Part shown: piece after piece, positions 1 through 5,274 of the stretch
Layout: every line of letters begins with the position of its first letter
Position numbering within the stretch: the first letter of the stretch is position 1
Virus record (IMG/VR): IMGVR_UViG_3300025137_000208
Location: 1 to 27,820 of that record
Length of the DNA stretch: 27,820 nucleotides
Strand: one strand, 5' to 3'
Source: a virus
Made by a program: the position numbers and the translations under genes
The notes under the pieces: generated by a model
Told to the model about the DNA's origin: nothing
The model's database searches: none
What the model saw: the letters and a program-made list of their open reading frames with translations, nothing else

Positions 1-342
1 ATAAGGATAATTTGTGTATTCATATCCACGCCAATATACCTTAGAACCATCAGAGTTTCTATCTTTCATCATACCCTTGGCATATTGCATAATATGAACC
101 ATTTCGTGAAAGATAGTAGTTAAAAAATCTTCTTGATTGAGAGTTTGCCTAAGAACCATATCAAACTCATTTCTACCACTGGCAACTGAACATTCGCCAT
201 GAAATTCAAAGTCTTTTTGTATTTCTACATTGATACAAATTGTACGATGTCTAGGTGTTAATTTTTTAAAACACCAAGAAATCGTATCTTCTACTAATTT
301 TTTTTGTTTTTTTGTACCACCATAGACGTGACATACATTCAT
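1..342 (-). CDS. HExxH zinc metallopeptidase-like protein (C-terminus cut by window edge)
   Basis: The visible 114 codons run off the left edge, so the C-terminus is missing. A HEMVH motif (H79, E80, H83) is the zinc-binding and catalytic helix of gluzincin/SprT-like metallopeptidases; the third ligand would lie beyond the edge. A basic N-terminus (GGTKKQKKLVEDT) followed by an amphipathic helix fits small SprT-like proteins of T4-like marine phages. The substrate is unknown. I chose the ATG at 342 because family proteins, as I remember them, start near this point, but the frame stays open upstream with in-frame ATGs at 441 and 465. That extension uses more G/C-ending codons (AGG, TCG, GGG, CCC) than the body of the gene. 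The fold call is fairly safe; the start is not. Confidence 0.7.
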   Translation of the reverse strand, partial: MNVCHVYGGTKKQKKLVEDTISWCFKKLTPRHRTICINVEIQKDFEFHGECSVASGRNEFDMVLRQTLNQEDFLTTIFHEMVHIMQYAKGMMKDRNSDGSKVYWRGYEYTNYPY

Positions 343-411
343 TGTAGGCACCCCCCTATGATAATATTTAGTGTTGGGGCATTGTATAAGACTATCAATA
401 CCCCACACATC

Positions 412-497
412 TAGGTCGTTCACATTTTCATCATATATCATATACGACCTACTAGACACTTGCATTTGTTGATGATGATTGAGAGGTCGCAAGTGCC
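412..497. repeat. Cluster of short inverted repeats upstream of the metallopeptidase
   Basis: TAGGTCGT at 412-419 is the reverse complement of ACGACCTA at 444-451, and CACTTGC at 457-463 pairs with GCAAGTG at 489-495; AGGTCG recurs at 485-490. These could fold into alternative hairpins in the leader between the small membrane protein gene and the metallopeptidase. No U-tract follows, so a terminator is unlikely. The repeats are seen directly; any role is a guess. Confidence 0.3.
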
Positions 498-503
498 AAA
501 CTG

Positions 504-674
504 TTAATTCTGTTTAATAGACAATCCAATTGTTATGACCCCACTCATAATCATTATTACTGAAAAAATCAATGCACCTAACCAATTGGCACTTTCTGCA
601 CCAGTTGGGCCATCGATAGAACCGACTGCCATCATGGCAGCCAGTAAAGTCATCGTTCCAAAAAAATATTTCAT
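504..674 (-). CDS. Small membrane protein, two predicted helices
   Basis: The product is 56 residues with two hydrophobic segments (about residues 1-18 and 29-52) joined by a short loop with Gly, Pro and acidic residues. The ATG at 674 is preferred because an AGAGAGG Shine-Dalgarno sequence (681-687) sits 6 bases upstream; a tandem ATG at 677 would be too close to it, and a longer frame from 716 would run back into the previous gene. I do not recognise a family. It is co-directional and closely spaced with its neighbours. A holin-like role cannot be excluded, but it is not near the spanin genes. Confidence 0.55.
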   Translation of the reverse strand: MKYFFGTMTLLAAMMAVGSIDGPTGAESANWLGALIFSVIMIMSGVITIGLSIKQN

Positions 675-688
675 CATTAACCTCTCTT

Positions 689-1045
689 TTAATTTAAGTA
701 TAATGGGCCTGTCCATTGAATAGGATAGTTACCCTCTAAGATGTTTCCTCTGGCTCTGTTCTTTGCCGGAGCAGACCAACTCGCAGCTTTAAGAATATCA
801 CCCTTCTTAAACATTGGTTGTCCATACTTTGTTTTCATGTCTTCTTTTACGATAAAGGCAAATACACTATTTTTTGAAATTACCTTTGCGTATTTTTGTC
901 CATTTTCTAATCTGAAACTATCTCTAAATTCAGATTGCATGGATGCGTTATCTTTCATAAAGGAATTGTAATCTAGGATTGCGGCTTCTTTTAGAAGTTC
1001 AAATCCCTCTTCGATAGTCTTTGCGTCTTGTTTTACTATTTGCAT
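689..1045 (-). CDS. Conserved phage protein of unknown function
   Basis: A 118-residue soluble protein without signal peptide or membrane segment. The C-terminal half has a compact beta-rich look, with the stretch KKGDILKAASWSAPAKNRAR followed by an IQWTGPLYL ending. I recall similar endings in hypothetical proteins of T4-like marine phages, but I know of no assigned function. It follows the 86-residue gene by 17 bases, so the two are probably co-transcribed from the promoter at 1357-1386. Confidence 0.6.
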   Translation of the reverse strand: MQIVKQDAKTIEEGFELLKEAAILDYNSFMKDNASMQSEFRDSFRLENGQKYAKVISKNSVFAFIVKEDMKTKYGQPMFKKGDILKAASWSAPAKNRARGNILEGNYPIQWTGPLYLN

Positions 1046-1062
1046 AATATATACCTCTCTAA

Positions 1063-1323
1063 TTATTGTTTGTTTTGTAGTAAAAAATTTTCTGACATGA
1101 AGTCGTAATTTTCTTCAAGTCCGTTAAAAGCAATCATTTCATCAACTTGCTCTTTTGATAATAAGTAATATTCCATTGGATTAACTTCCTCTGTCATATT
1201 CTCATTCCAAAAAGGATTTGTGATAAACTCATCATCTGTCATAAATCCTAAAGTAATTTCTTCTTTGGTAGCAGGTCCGGTAGAGTTACTTGATAGTAAC
1301 ATGTTTCTTAGTTGTGGTCTCAT
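1063..1323 (-). CDS. Small acidic hypothetical protein
   Basis: The product is 86 residues, rich in Asp, Glu, Asn and Met, with no recognisable domain. A longer frame opens at 1350, but the ATG at 1323 is favoured: GAGG lies 8 bases upstream, and the predicted transcription start of the promoter at 1357-1386 falls at about 1350, which would leave no leader for the longer form. It is the first gene of a unit that continues through the next two genes. Function unknown. Confidence 0.55.
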   Translation of the reverse strand: MRPQLRNMLLSSNSTGPATKEEITLGFMTDDEFITNPFWNENMTEEVNPMEYYLLSKEQVDEMIAFNGLEENYDFMSENFLLQNKQ

Positions 1324-1356
1324 TTTTAATACCTCGTTATCATCATTCATAATTAT

Positions 1357-1386
1357 ATATTACCAGATAAAAGGGGGTATTGTCAA
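1357..1386 (-). promoter_or_regulatory. Sigma70-type promoter
   Basis: TTGACA (1386-1381), an 18-base spacer and TAATAT (1362-1357) with an extended -10 TG one base upstream. It lies between the oxygenase stop and the 86-residue gene, and shares AACCCTTGACA with the promoter near 4932. Confidence 0.7.
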
Positions 1387-1395
1387 GGGTTATTG

Positions 1396-1920
1396 CTAAA
1401 CTTTTTTTCCTAAAATCCACCCTACAAGAGACTTTCGAATGCCCGATTTTACAGGGTTTACACGATGCCAATAGTCTGATTTGAAGAAAATTACTTCATT
1501 TTTGCCAAGACAGAATGTCGCATGTCGAGGATTTTTGTTAGGATGTTCGTATTCTAAGTCAAATTCACCACCCTCAAATTCATCATTTAATATTAAAGAA
1601 AATGATATCTTTCTAATTCTTCCGTCTGCATATGGTTTTGAATTTTGGTCTATATGCCAACCATATTGGCCATCACTTTTATACTCTGTATATTGTAAAG
1701 GTTCGATAGCATCGATATCGAAGTTCCAACCTGTGGTTGCGTTGATGTCTTTAGTAAATTCTAAAAACTTATTTAAAGTTGGTTTATCATTAATCCAACT
1801 TATCTCTGAATCTCTAACTGTATACCCACTACTGCCTAGAGTTTTGGCATCTTCTAATTTACCAATATCTTTAGCAGTAAAGGGTATTTTTGTTAAATGA
1901 TAATGAGGGCCTATTCTCAT
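1396..1920 (-). CDS. 2-oxoglutarate/Fe(II)-dependent oxygenase (PKHD-type)
   Basis: This 174-residue protein carries the full metal-binding facial triad, HxD at H89/D91 (GWHIDQ) and H152 (YWHRVNPV), with R162 positioned to bind the 2-oxoglutarate carboxylate. The surrounding double-stranded beta-helix pattern (RKISFSLILND, GGEFDL, NEVIFFKSDYWHRV) is typical of prolyl-4-hydroxylase-like phage oxygenases. Such enzymes couple 2-oxoglutarate decarboxylation to hydroxylation of a protein, nucleic acid or small molecule. Several are found in T4-like marine phages with unknown substrates. Its ATG shares a base with the stop of the preceding gene (TAATG), pointing to translational coupling. Confidence 0.85.
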   Translation of the reverse strand: MRIGPHYHLTKIPFTAKDIGKLEDAKTLGSSGYTVRDSEISWINDKPTLNKFLEFTKDINATTGWNFDIDAIEPLQYTEYKSDGQYGWHIDQNSKPYADGRIRKISFSLILNDEFEGGEFDLEYEHPNKNPRHATFCLGKNEVIFFKSDYWHRVNPVKSGIRKSLVGWILGKKV

Positions 1921-2381
1921 TAAGGTTTAGCGAAATTATCATTCCAACCAAATGCTTCTTTTACTACATCTTTCGATAGTCCTTTGTACATTTGATGTAT
2001 TTTTTTATCTTTTGCTTTGCAAAGAAGGTTTGCTTCACTTTCATGTAGACCTTCTAACATTTGTATAAACATCATTTCTTTTTTATGTTGTGGGGTATCA
2101 TTATCGGCACCTTTAATATAATGCCATAATTTTCTTGCCTCTGTTGCAAGTCTTGTATGTTCAGTACCTGCAGGTGCTTCATTTGCTACATATGGAACAT
2201 CACCTTCTGGTAAGACCCATATTATATTTGGGTCGAATGATGATTTAAGCACCATTCGCAATGAGGCGTTGTCGTGTTGTCTTAATATTTTTATCTTATC
2301 GTTTTTTGTTTTTGCTTTATGTACTTTGTCTAATATTTCTGAAAATAACAAAGTAGCGTTTGAGTTGTTAGTTATAACCAT
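1920..2381 (-). CDS. DUF6433-like conserved phage protein
   Basis: A 153-residue, mainly helical soluble protein. The N-terminal part (FSEILDKVHKAKTKNDKIKI), the central VLPEGDVPY region and the later ARKLWHYIKG and FIQMLEGLHESEA segments match my memory of the DUF6433 family of T4-like marine phages. No catalytic motif is evident. It is sandwiched between RNase H and the oxygenase, sharing one base with each neighbour through TAATG junctions, with a GGAG ribosome-binding site inside the RNase H 3' end. A DNA-replication accessory role is conceivable from context only. Confidence 0.65.
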   Translation of the reverse strand: MVITNNSNATLLFSEILDKVHKAKTKNDKIKILRQHDNASLRMVLKSSFDPNIIWVLPEGDVPYVANEAPAGTEHTRLATEARKLWHYIKGADNDTPQHKKEMMFIQMLEGLHESEANLLCKAKDKKIHQMYKGLSKDVVKEAFGWNDNFAKP

Positions 2382-3229
2382 TAGAAATCTCCTATTGAAT
2401 CTGTTAACTCTTTTAATTTATTTTCGATAAAGTAAGTTAACATTTTACTTCTATCGCCACATGGTGCTTCAACAAATTCTTTAACAATATCTGTTTCAAT
2501 GTCTATCGGAATACATTCTAAATCAATAAGGTTTTTATTACGAGTATAATTTCTTACTACCTCATCGGTTGCCATTGTATCCATAAAGTTACCATCTTTC
2601 CATGCATCTATTTTCTTTTTACTTAGGGGTCTTTGTCTAAGATTTTCTACAAACACATTATCATTTGATAATACATTTGGTACTCCGTCTGAAGAATCAC
2701 CCTTTAAAATATGTATCTTTATATATTCTATTGGGTCTTCACCATTTACTCTTTTTTTTAGTATAGGAGAATATTGCGAAACATTTGGATATTTTTGAAG
2801 TTGTATAAAGTCTTTATCACCAGAAACAATCATAATTTTATCGTCTGGGTATTTCTTTACAATAGTGGCAATAACATCGTCTGCTTCTGCACCATGCACT
2901 TCAACTGTTTTGTAAGGTAAATAATCTTTTAGTTCTTGTTTGATTTTGTTAAGACACTCAAAAATTGATTCCCAATCTTTGTTATCTTTATTTCTGGCTC
3001 TTCTACGATTTTGTTTGTAGTTAGGAAAGTAATCTCTACGCCAATAGTGTTTACTATCATATGCCAATACAATTTCACCATACTCACCTCTGAACTCTTG
3101 TCGATGCATTCTTATTGAATTAAGTATCATGTGCCTAACGATACCTTCGTCAGGTTTAGTACTTTTTTCCATGTTCAAATGCATCATCAAACTTGCCAGG
3201 GCAATTTGATTCATATCTAAAATTATCAT
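2381..3229 (-). CDS. rnh: T4-type RNase H, 5'-3' flap exonuclease
   Basis: This 282-residue protein has the acidic cluster of the FEN1/T4 RNase H family in order: D5, AYDSKHYWRRDYFP (D58, R64-R65), AEADD (E115, D117, D118), SGDKD (D138, D140) and KGDSSDG (D178, D181). In T4 the enzyme removes RNA primers and adjacent DNA from lagging-strand fragments and is recruited by gp32 and the clamp. The length is slightly under the roughly 305 residues of T4 RNase H. It overlaps the preceding gene by 4 bases (ATGA), but a TTGACA/TATCAT promoter inside that gene could drive it separately. Confidence 0.9.
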   Translation of the reverse strand: MIILDMNQIALASLMMHLNMEKSTKPDEGIVRHMILNSIRMHRQEFRGEYGEIVLAYDSKHYWRRDYFPNYKQNRRRARNKDNKDWESIFECLNKIKQELKDYLPYKTVEVHGAEADDVIATIVKKYPDDKIMIVSGDKDFIQLQKYPNVSQYSPILKKRVNGEDPIEYIKIHILKGDSSDGVPNVLSNDNVFVENLRQRPLSKKKIDAWKDGNFMDTMATDEVVRNYTRNKNLIDLECIPIDIETDIVKEFVEAPCGDRSKMLTYFIENKLKELTDSIGDF

Positions 3230-3606
3230 ATATCCTCTATTAGTTTTTTCACTTCATTAATATTTATACTATGATACGAGGTATTGTTGTTATTGTCAAG
3301 TTTATTCTCTATCATAATTTTATCAACTAAATCGTTTAAAATGTGCTTATAACCAAGTTCTTTGTATGTTACAGCACGAATACATTCATTTAAAAAAGGA
3401 ATATATCTCTTCATGGTATCAGTACCTACATCAAATCCATTCTCTTGAAAGATTGAAATAGCATTAACTACAATTTGTTCGGCAAGTTCTTCAACAAATT
3501 CAATATCATCTCTTACTTGATTTTCCTCTTGAGGTGATATGTTCGCCACTCTTTTCCATGGCCCCTTTATGATGTTGTTCTTTTTTATTTCCGATTCTAT
3601 TTCCAT
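3226..3606 (-). CDS. Conserved phage protein of unknown function
   Basis: A 126-residue acidic helical protein. Its core (DDIEFVEELAEQIVVNAI, LNECIRAVTYKELGYKH) is of a type I recall from T4-like cyanophages and pelagiphages, without a known function. The start at 3606 is supported by an AAAGGA Shine-Dalgarno sequence. That start lies inside the end of the preceding small gene, giving a 101-base out-of-frame overlap. The 3' end contains a promoter for RNase H. Confidence 0.65.
   Translation of the reverse strand: MEIESEIKKNNIIKGPWKRVANISPQEENQVRDDIEFVEELAEQIVVNAISIFQENGFDVGTDTMKRYIPFLNECIRAVTYKELGYKHILNDLVDKIMIENKLDNNNNTSYHSININEVKKLIEDI
3271..3299 (-). promoter_or_regulatory. Sigma70-type promoter for rnh
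   Basis: TTGACA (3299-3294), a 17-base spacer and TATCAT (3276-3271), inside the 3' end of the preceding gene. The predicted start is near 3264, about 35 bases before the RNase H ATG. Confidence 0.55.
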
Positions 3607-3712
3607 ATTTTTCCTTTAGTTCAAAATATCGTACGGCATCTTTGACACTCATTGACATAGTATTGTCTAAAGATTTTCTTTTTAATTTTTCATATTCGTT
3701 ATCAATAGTCAT
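3506..3712 (-). CDS. Small basic hypothetical protein, overlaps the next gene
   Basis: A 68-residue protein whose first part (NTMSMSVKDAVRYFELKEKYG) looks like a conserved helical phage motif, while the last 30 residues are basic and low complexity. Its ATG lies within the bS21 stop region, so it is probably translationally coupled to that gene. The C-terminal half overlaps the following gene by 101 bases in another frame, and the Shine-Dalgarno sequence of that gene lies inside it. The N-terminal part is likely real; the long tail may be a read-through by-product or under relaxed constraint. Function unknown. Confidence 0.5.
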   Translation of the reverse strand: MTIDNEYEKLKRKSLDNTMSMSVKDAVRYFELKEKYGNRIGNKKEQHHKGAMEKSGEHITSRGKSSKR

Positions 3713-3956
3713 TGTCCAATTTTGCTAATTTTTTTAACCAACGTTTTTTACCTGCATTTTTGGCCAGTCTTTTCTTTTCTGACTTAGGAATAAAATGTTG
3801 TCTTTCTTTTATCTCTTGTACGAGACCTGCATTTTTAACTTTTCTTTTAAGTTGTCTTAATGCTTTTTCGATGTTGCCATCTCTGACAAACACCTGAAGT
3901 CCTTCAGGCCTTTCGAATTTTTTTCTGTCGTTCGGATTATTAAATCTTGGTTTCAT
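3702..3956 (-). CDS. rpsU: Ribosomal protein bS21, phage-encoded
   Basis: The 84 residues match bS21 closely: a beta start LQVFVRDGNIEKALRQLKRK, then the KNAGLVQEIKERQHFIPKSE segment and a highly basic tail KKRLAKNAGKKRWLKK. bS21 sits in the 30S platform near the anti-Shine-Dalgarno end of 16S rRNA and assists initiation. Phage-borne bS21 is known from marine phages including pelagiphages and can replace the host copy in ribosomes, perhaps biasing initiation toward phage mRNAs. An AAGGAG site lies just upstream of the ATG. The N-terminal PRFNNPNDRKKFER extension is longer than in typical bacterial bS21. Confidence 0.9.
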   Translation of the reverse strand: MKPRFNNPNDRKKFERPEGLQVFVRDGNIEKALRQLKRKVKNAGLVQEIKERQHFIPKSEKKRLAKNAGKKRWLKKLAKLDNDY

Positions 3957-3980
3957 AGCACTCCTTGTTTTTTTATTTAG

Positions 3981-4073
3981 TTAAATTAATAGTAAAATTG
4001 ATAAACCTAATATCCATGGCATTAACCACCATAGAACAATAGCAAATATAATATAAAATAATATCTTAATCAT
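3981..4073 (-). CDS. 30-residue single-helix membrane microprotein
   Basis: The frame starts inside the end of the preceding gene (ATG at 4073, preceding stop at 4068-4066) and encodes MIKILFYIIF followed by a hydrophobic helix with WW and PW motifs and no charge after K3. It fills the otherwise empty stretch between two genes and ends 24 bases before the bS21 ATG. The overlapping start suggests translational coupling. A hydrophobic frame of this length can arise by chance in AT-rich DNA, so conservation in relatives is what would settle it. Function unknown. Confidence 0.45.
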   Translation of the reverse strand: MIKILFYIIFAIVLWWLMPWILGLSILLLI

Positions 4074-4311
4074 ACCACACCGTTTCATATCCATAAGGTT
4101 TATGGACAGGCCCATGTATTTGATAAAGTAAATGACTAAACTCTCCAGCCTCACCATAGAGGTTAATTAGTTTTTCTTTTGCATTATCAATTGTTTCGAA
4201 AGGGCCTTCAACTGTATCAGATGAAATTAATTTATAACCATCACCTGTGTCACCGTAATTCATGTTTGCAATGTAGAACCCTTCGGTTACTGTATAGGGA
4301 TTAATTGTCAT
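4066..4311 (-). CDS. Small hypothetical protein
   Basis: An 81-residue soluble protein. Motifs such as GPFETIDNAKEKLINLYGE resemble small phage proteins with a short beta-alpha fold, but I do not recognise a family. The ATG shares a base with the stop of the upstream gene (TAATG), so translation is probably coupled. It belongs to the unit expressed from the promoter at 4903-4932. Confidence 0.55.
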   Translation of the reverse strand: MTINPYTVTEGFYIANMNYGDTGDGYKLISSDTVEGPFETIDNAKEKLINLYGEAGEFSHLLYQIHGPVHKPYGYETVWYD

Positions 4312-4625
4312 TATGCGGCCTCCTGATTTTCATCCATGAACATGTCAAGTTGTACTTCGTCATCTTTTTCAACAACTGTACCCAGATAGTCTAGGTCAAC
4401 TGTTATTTGATTAAATGCCGCAGTTACATATTCAGTTTCAACTCCATGCGTTTGAAGAGTAACTGAATTGTTGATTTCATCATGGTTAATTCCACCACCA
4501 TTGAGAAATAAGTTATCTGCTTCCATTCGATTAGAAGCAAGTACAGATTGTTGAATGAGTACTTTGTACTCAATAGTTTGTTGGTAAAGTTTCTTTCCAA
4601 CTTCGTCTGAATAAAACATTCTCAT
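4311..4625 (-). CDS. Hypothetical protein
   Basis: A 104-residue acidic protein with a helical N-terminal half and a C-terminal tail containing VEKDDEVQLDMFMDENQEAA. The QLDMF element resembles clamp-binding (PIP-type, QxxhxxF) peptides, which could mean an interaction with the sliding clamp, but the match is short. TAATG junctions tie it to both neighbours. Family not recognised. Confidence 0.55.
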   Translation of the reverse strand: MRMFYSDEVGKKLYQQTIEYKVLIQQSVLASNRMEADNLFLNGGGINHDEINNSVTLQTHGVETEYVTAAFNQITVDLDYLGTVVEKDDEVQLDMFMDENQEAA

Positions 4626-4870
4626 TAAGCAGCCTCCAACATTGACATTGGTACACGATAGACAGTACCAGATAAGTTAACAAGACATTTCGTTTGGTTA
4701 ATCTTTTCGACAACCCCTAACTGTCTCTTAGTCTTTTGGACAACATAAACTTTCTGTCCAACCGTAATGGATGCTTTCGCATTCATAACTTTCACTTCCC
4801 TAATAAACTGTGAAAGTTCATTAAGTTGAGAAAGATTCATTTTTTGTATTTGCGTTTTCACGTTTAACAT
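4625..4870 (-). CDS. Hypothetical protein with SH3/KOW-like C-terminus
   Basis: The product is 81 residues: a helical N-terminus (QIQKMNLSQLNELSQFIREV) followed by a small beta-barrel-like region, VGQKVYVV...LGVVEKINQTKCLVNL...YRVPMSML, similar in pattern to KOW/SH3-type nucleic-acid-binding modules. I chose the ATG at 4870 because AGAGG lies just upstream; a frame from 4894 would start too close to the predicted transcript start. It is the first gene behind a TTGACA promoter. A nucleic-acid-binding role is inference only. Confidence 0.55.
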   Translation of the reverse strand: MLNVKTQIQKMNLSQLNELSQFIREVKVMNAKASITVGQKVYVVQKTKRQLGVVEKINQTKCLVNLSGTVYRVPMSMLEAA

Positions 4871-4902
4871 TATATTACCTCTTTTCTTTATCATCTATAT
4901 TC

Positions 4903-4932
4903 AATGTATCAGGCTTTAGAGGTATTTGTCAA
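4903..4932 (-). promoter_or_regulatory. Sigma70-type promoter
   Basis: TTGACA (4932-4927), an 18-base spacer and TACATT (4908-4903); ATACAT with a 17-base spacer is an alternative. It shares AACCCTTGACA and a following ATACC with the promoter at 1357-1386. An AAGGG/CCCTT inverted repeat lies immediately upstream. Confidence 0.65.
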
Positions 4933-4981
4933 GGGTTAATTTTTCCCTTATTTTTCGGGCATTTTGATTAGATAGTATCAC

Positions 4982-4996
4982 TAGGGCAGACCCCTA
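4982..4996 (-). terminator. Weak terminator-like hairpin
   Basis: TAGGG/CCCTA, a 5-base stem with a 5-base loop, lies 34 bases past the stop of the cysteine-rich gene and before the next promoter. There is no U-tract, so a termination role is uncertain. Confidence 0.25.
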
Positions 4997-5029
4997 ACCA
5001 CCCGTTCAGCGGCCCTTAAAACAGTAAAA

Positions 5030-5131
5030 TTATTCGGAATTTTCGCAACTACAATGAGAACATGCACAATCCATACAAGTCATTCCACAATGACACCAGT
5101 GGTCACATTTGTCGCATAATACTACTGCCAT
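5030..5131 (-). CDS. 33-residue cysteine-rich metal-binding microprotein
   Basis: The product has nine cysteines and three histidines in 33 residues (C6, C9, C13, C15, C19, C22, C24, C27, C29). The CxxC, CxC and CxxCxC spacing resembles metallothioneins or a miniature zinc-cluster protein. The ATG follows directly on the stop of the 46-residue gene (TAAATG), with AAGGACAAGG upstream, so the two are coupled. The regular Cys spacing in an AT-rich genome makes a chance frame unlikely. Metal binding is inferred from composition; a role in metal or redox balance, or binding a host factor, is possible. Confidence 0.6.
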   Translation of the reverse strand: MAVVLCDKCDHWCHCGMTCMDCACSHCSCENSE

Positions 5132-5272
5132 TTATTTGCCTTGTCCTTTATATGGTTTATAATCTCTTCTTTTACTCTTATTCATGGAATTCATTTTTAC
5201 TTTTCCATTACCAATTGATGTTCTTTTAACTTTAGGTTCGTATACCGAAGTAGTGTTCATTGCTCTTGCCAT
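5132..5272 (-). CDS. 46-residue basic conserved phage protein
   Basis: A small, strongly basic protein (KVKRTSIGNGKVKMNSMNKS, ending YKPYKGQGK). I recall endings of the form KKYRGQGK preceded by SIGNG-type segments in small proteins of T4-like marine phages, so the family is probably conserved, with no known function. It starts 3 bases after the cyclase stop (TAATAATG) and abuts the cysteine-rich gene. The charge suggests nucleic-acid or ribosome binding, which is inference. Confidence 0.6.
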   Translation of the reverse strand: MARAMNTTSVYEPKVKRTSIGNGKVKMNSMNKSKRRDYKPYKGQGK

Positions 5273-5274
5273 TA

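Noticed and set aside
3261-3268. TATAAATA on the minus strand upstream of RNase H
   Set aside because: It lies within the coding region of the previous gene (codons for Ser-Ile-Asn-Ile) and just downstream of a TTGACA/TATCAT promoter. RNase H is a replication gene, so a late promoter is not expected, and this 8-mer should occur by chance several times in AT-rich DNA.
4940-5029. Possible riboswitch around CGTTCA/GGGG-rich sequence before the 4.9-kb promoter
   Set aside because: I looked for the conserved elements of glutamine-type RNA motifs known from marine phages; only CGTTCA is present, on the plus strand, and the rest of the motif is missing.
5159-5175. Apparent frameshift near the end of the 46-residue basic protein
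   Set aside because: Careful re-reading of the bases gave an uninterrupted frame ending YKPYKGQGK; the first impression came from dropping two bases.
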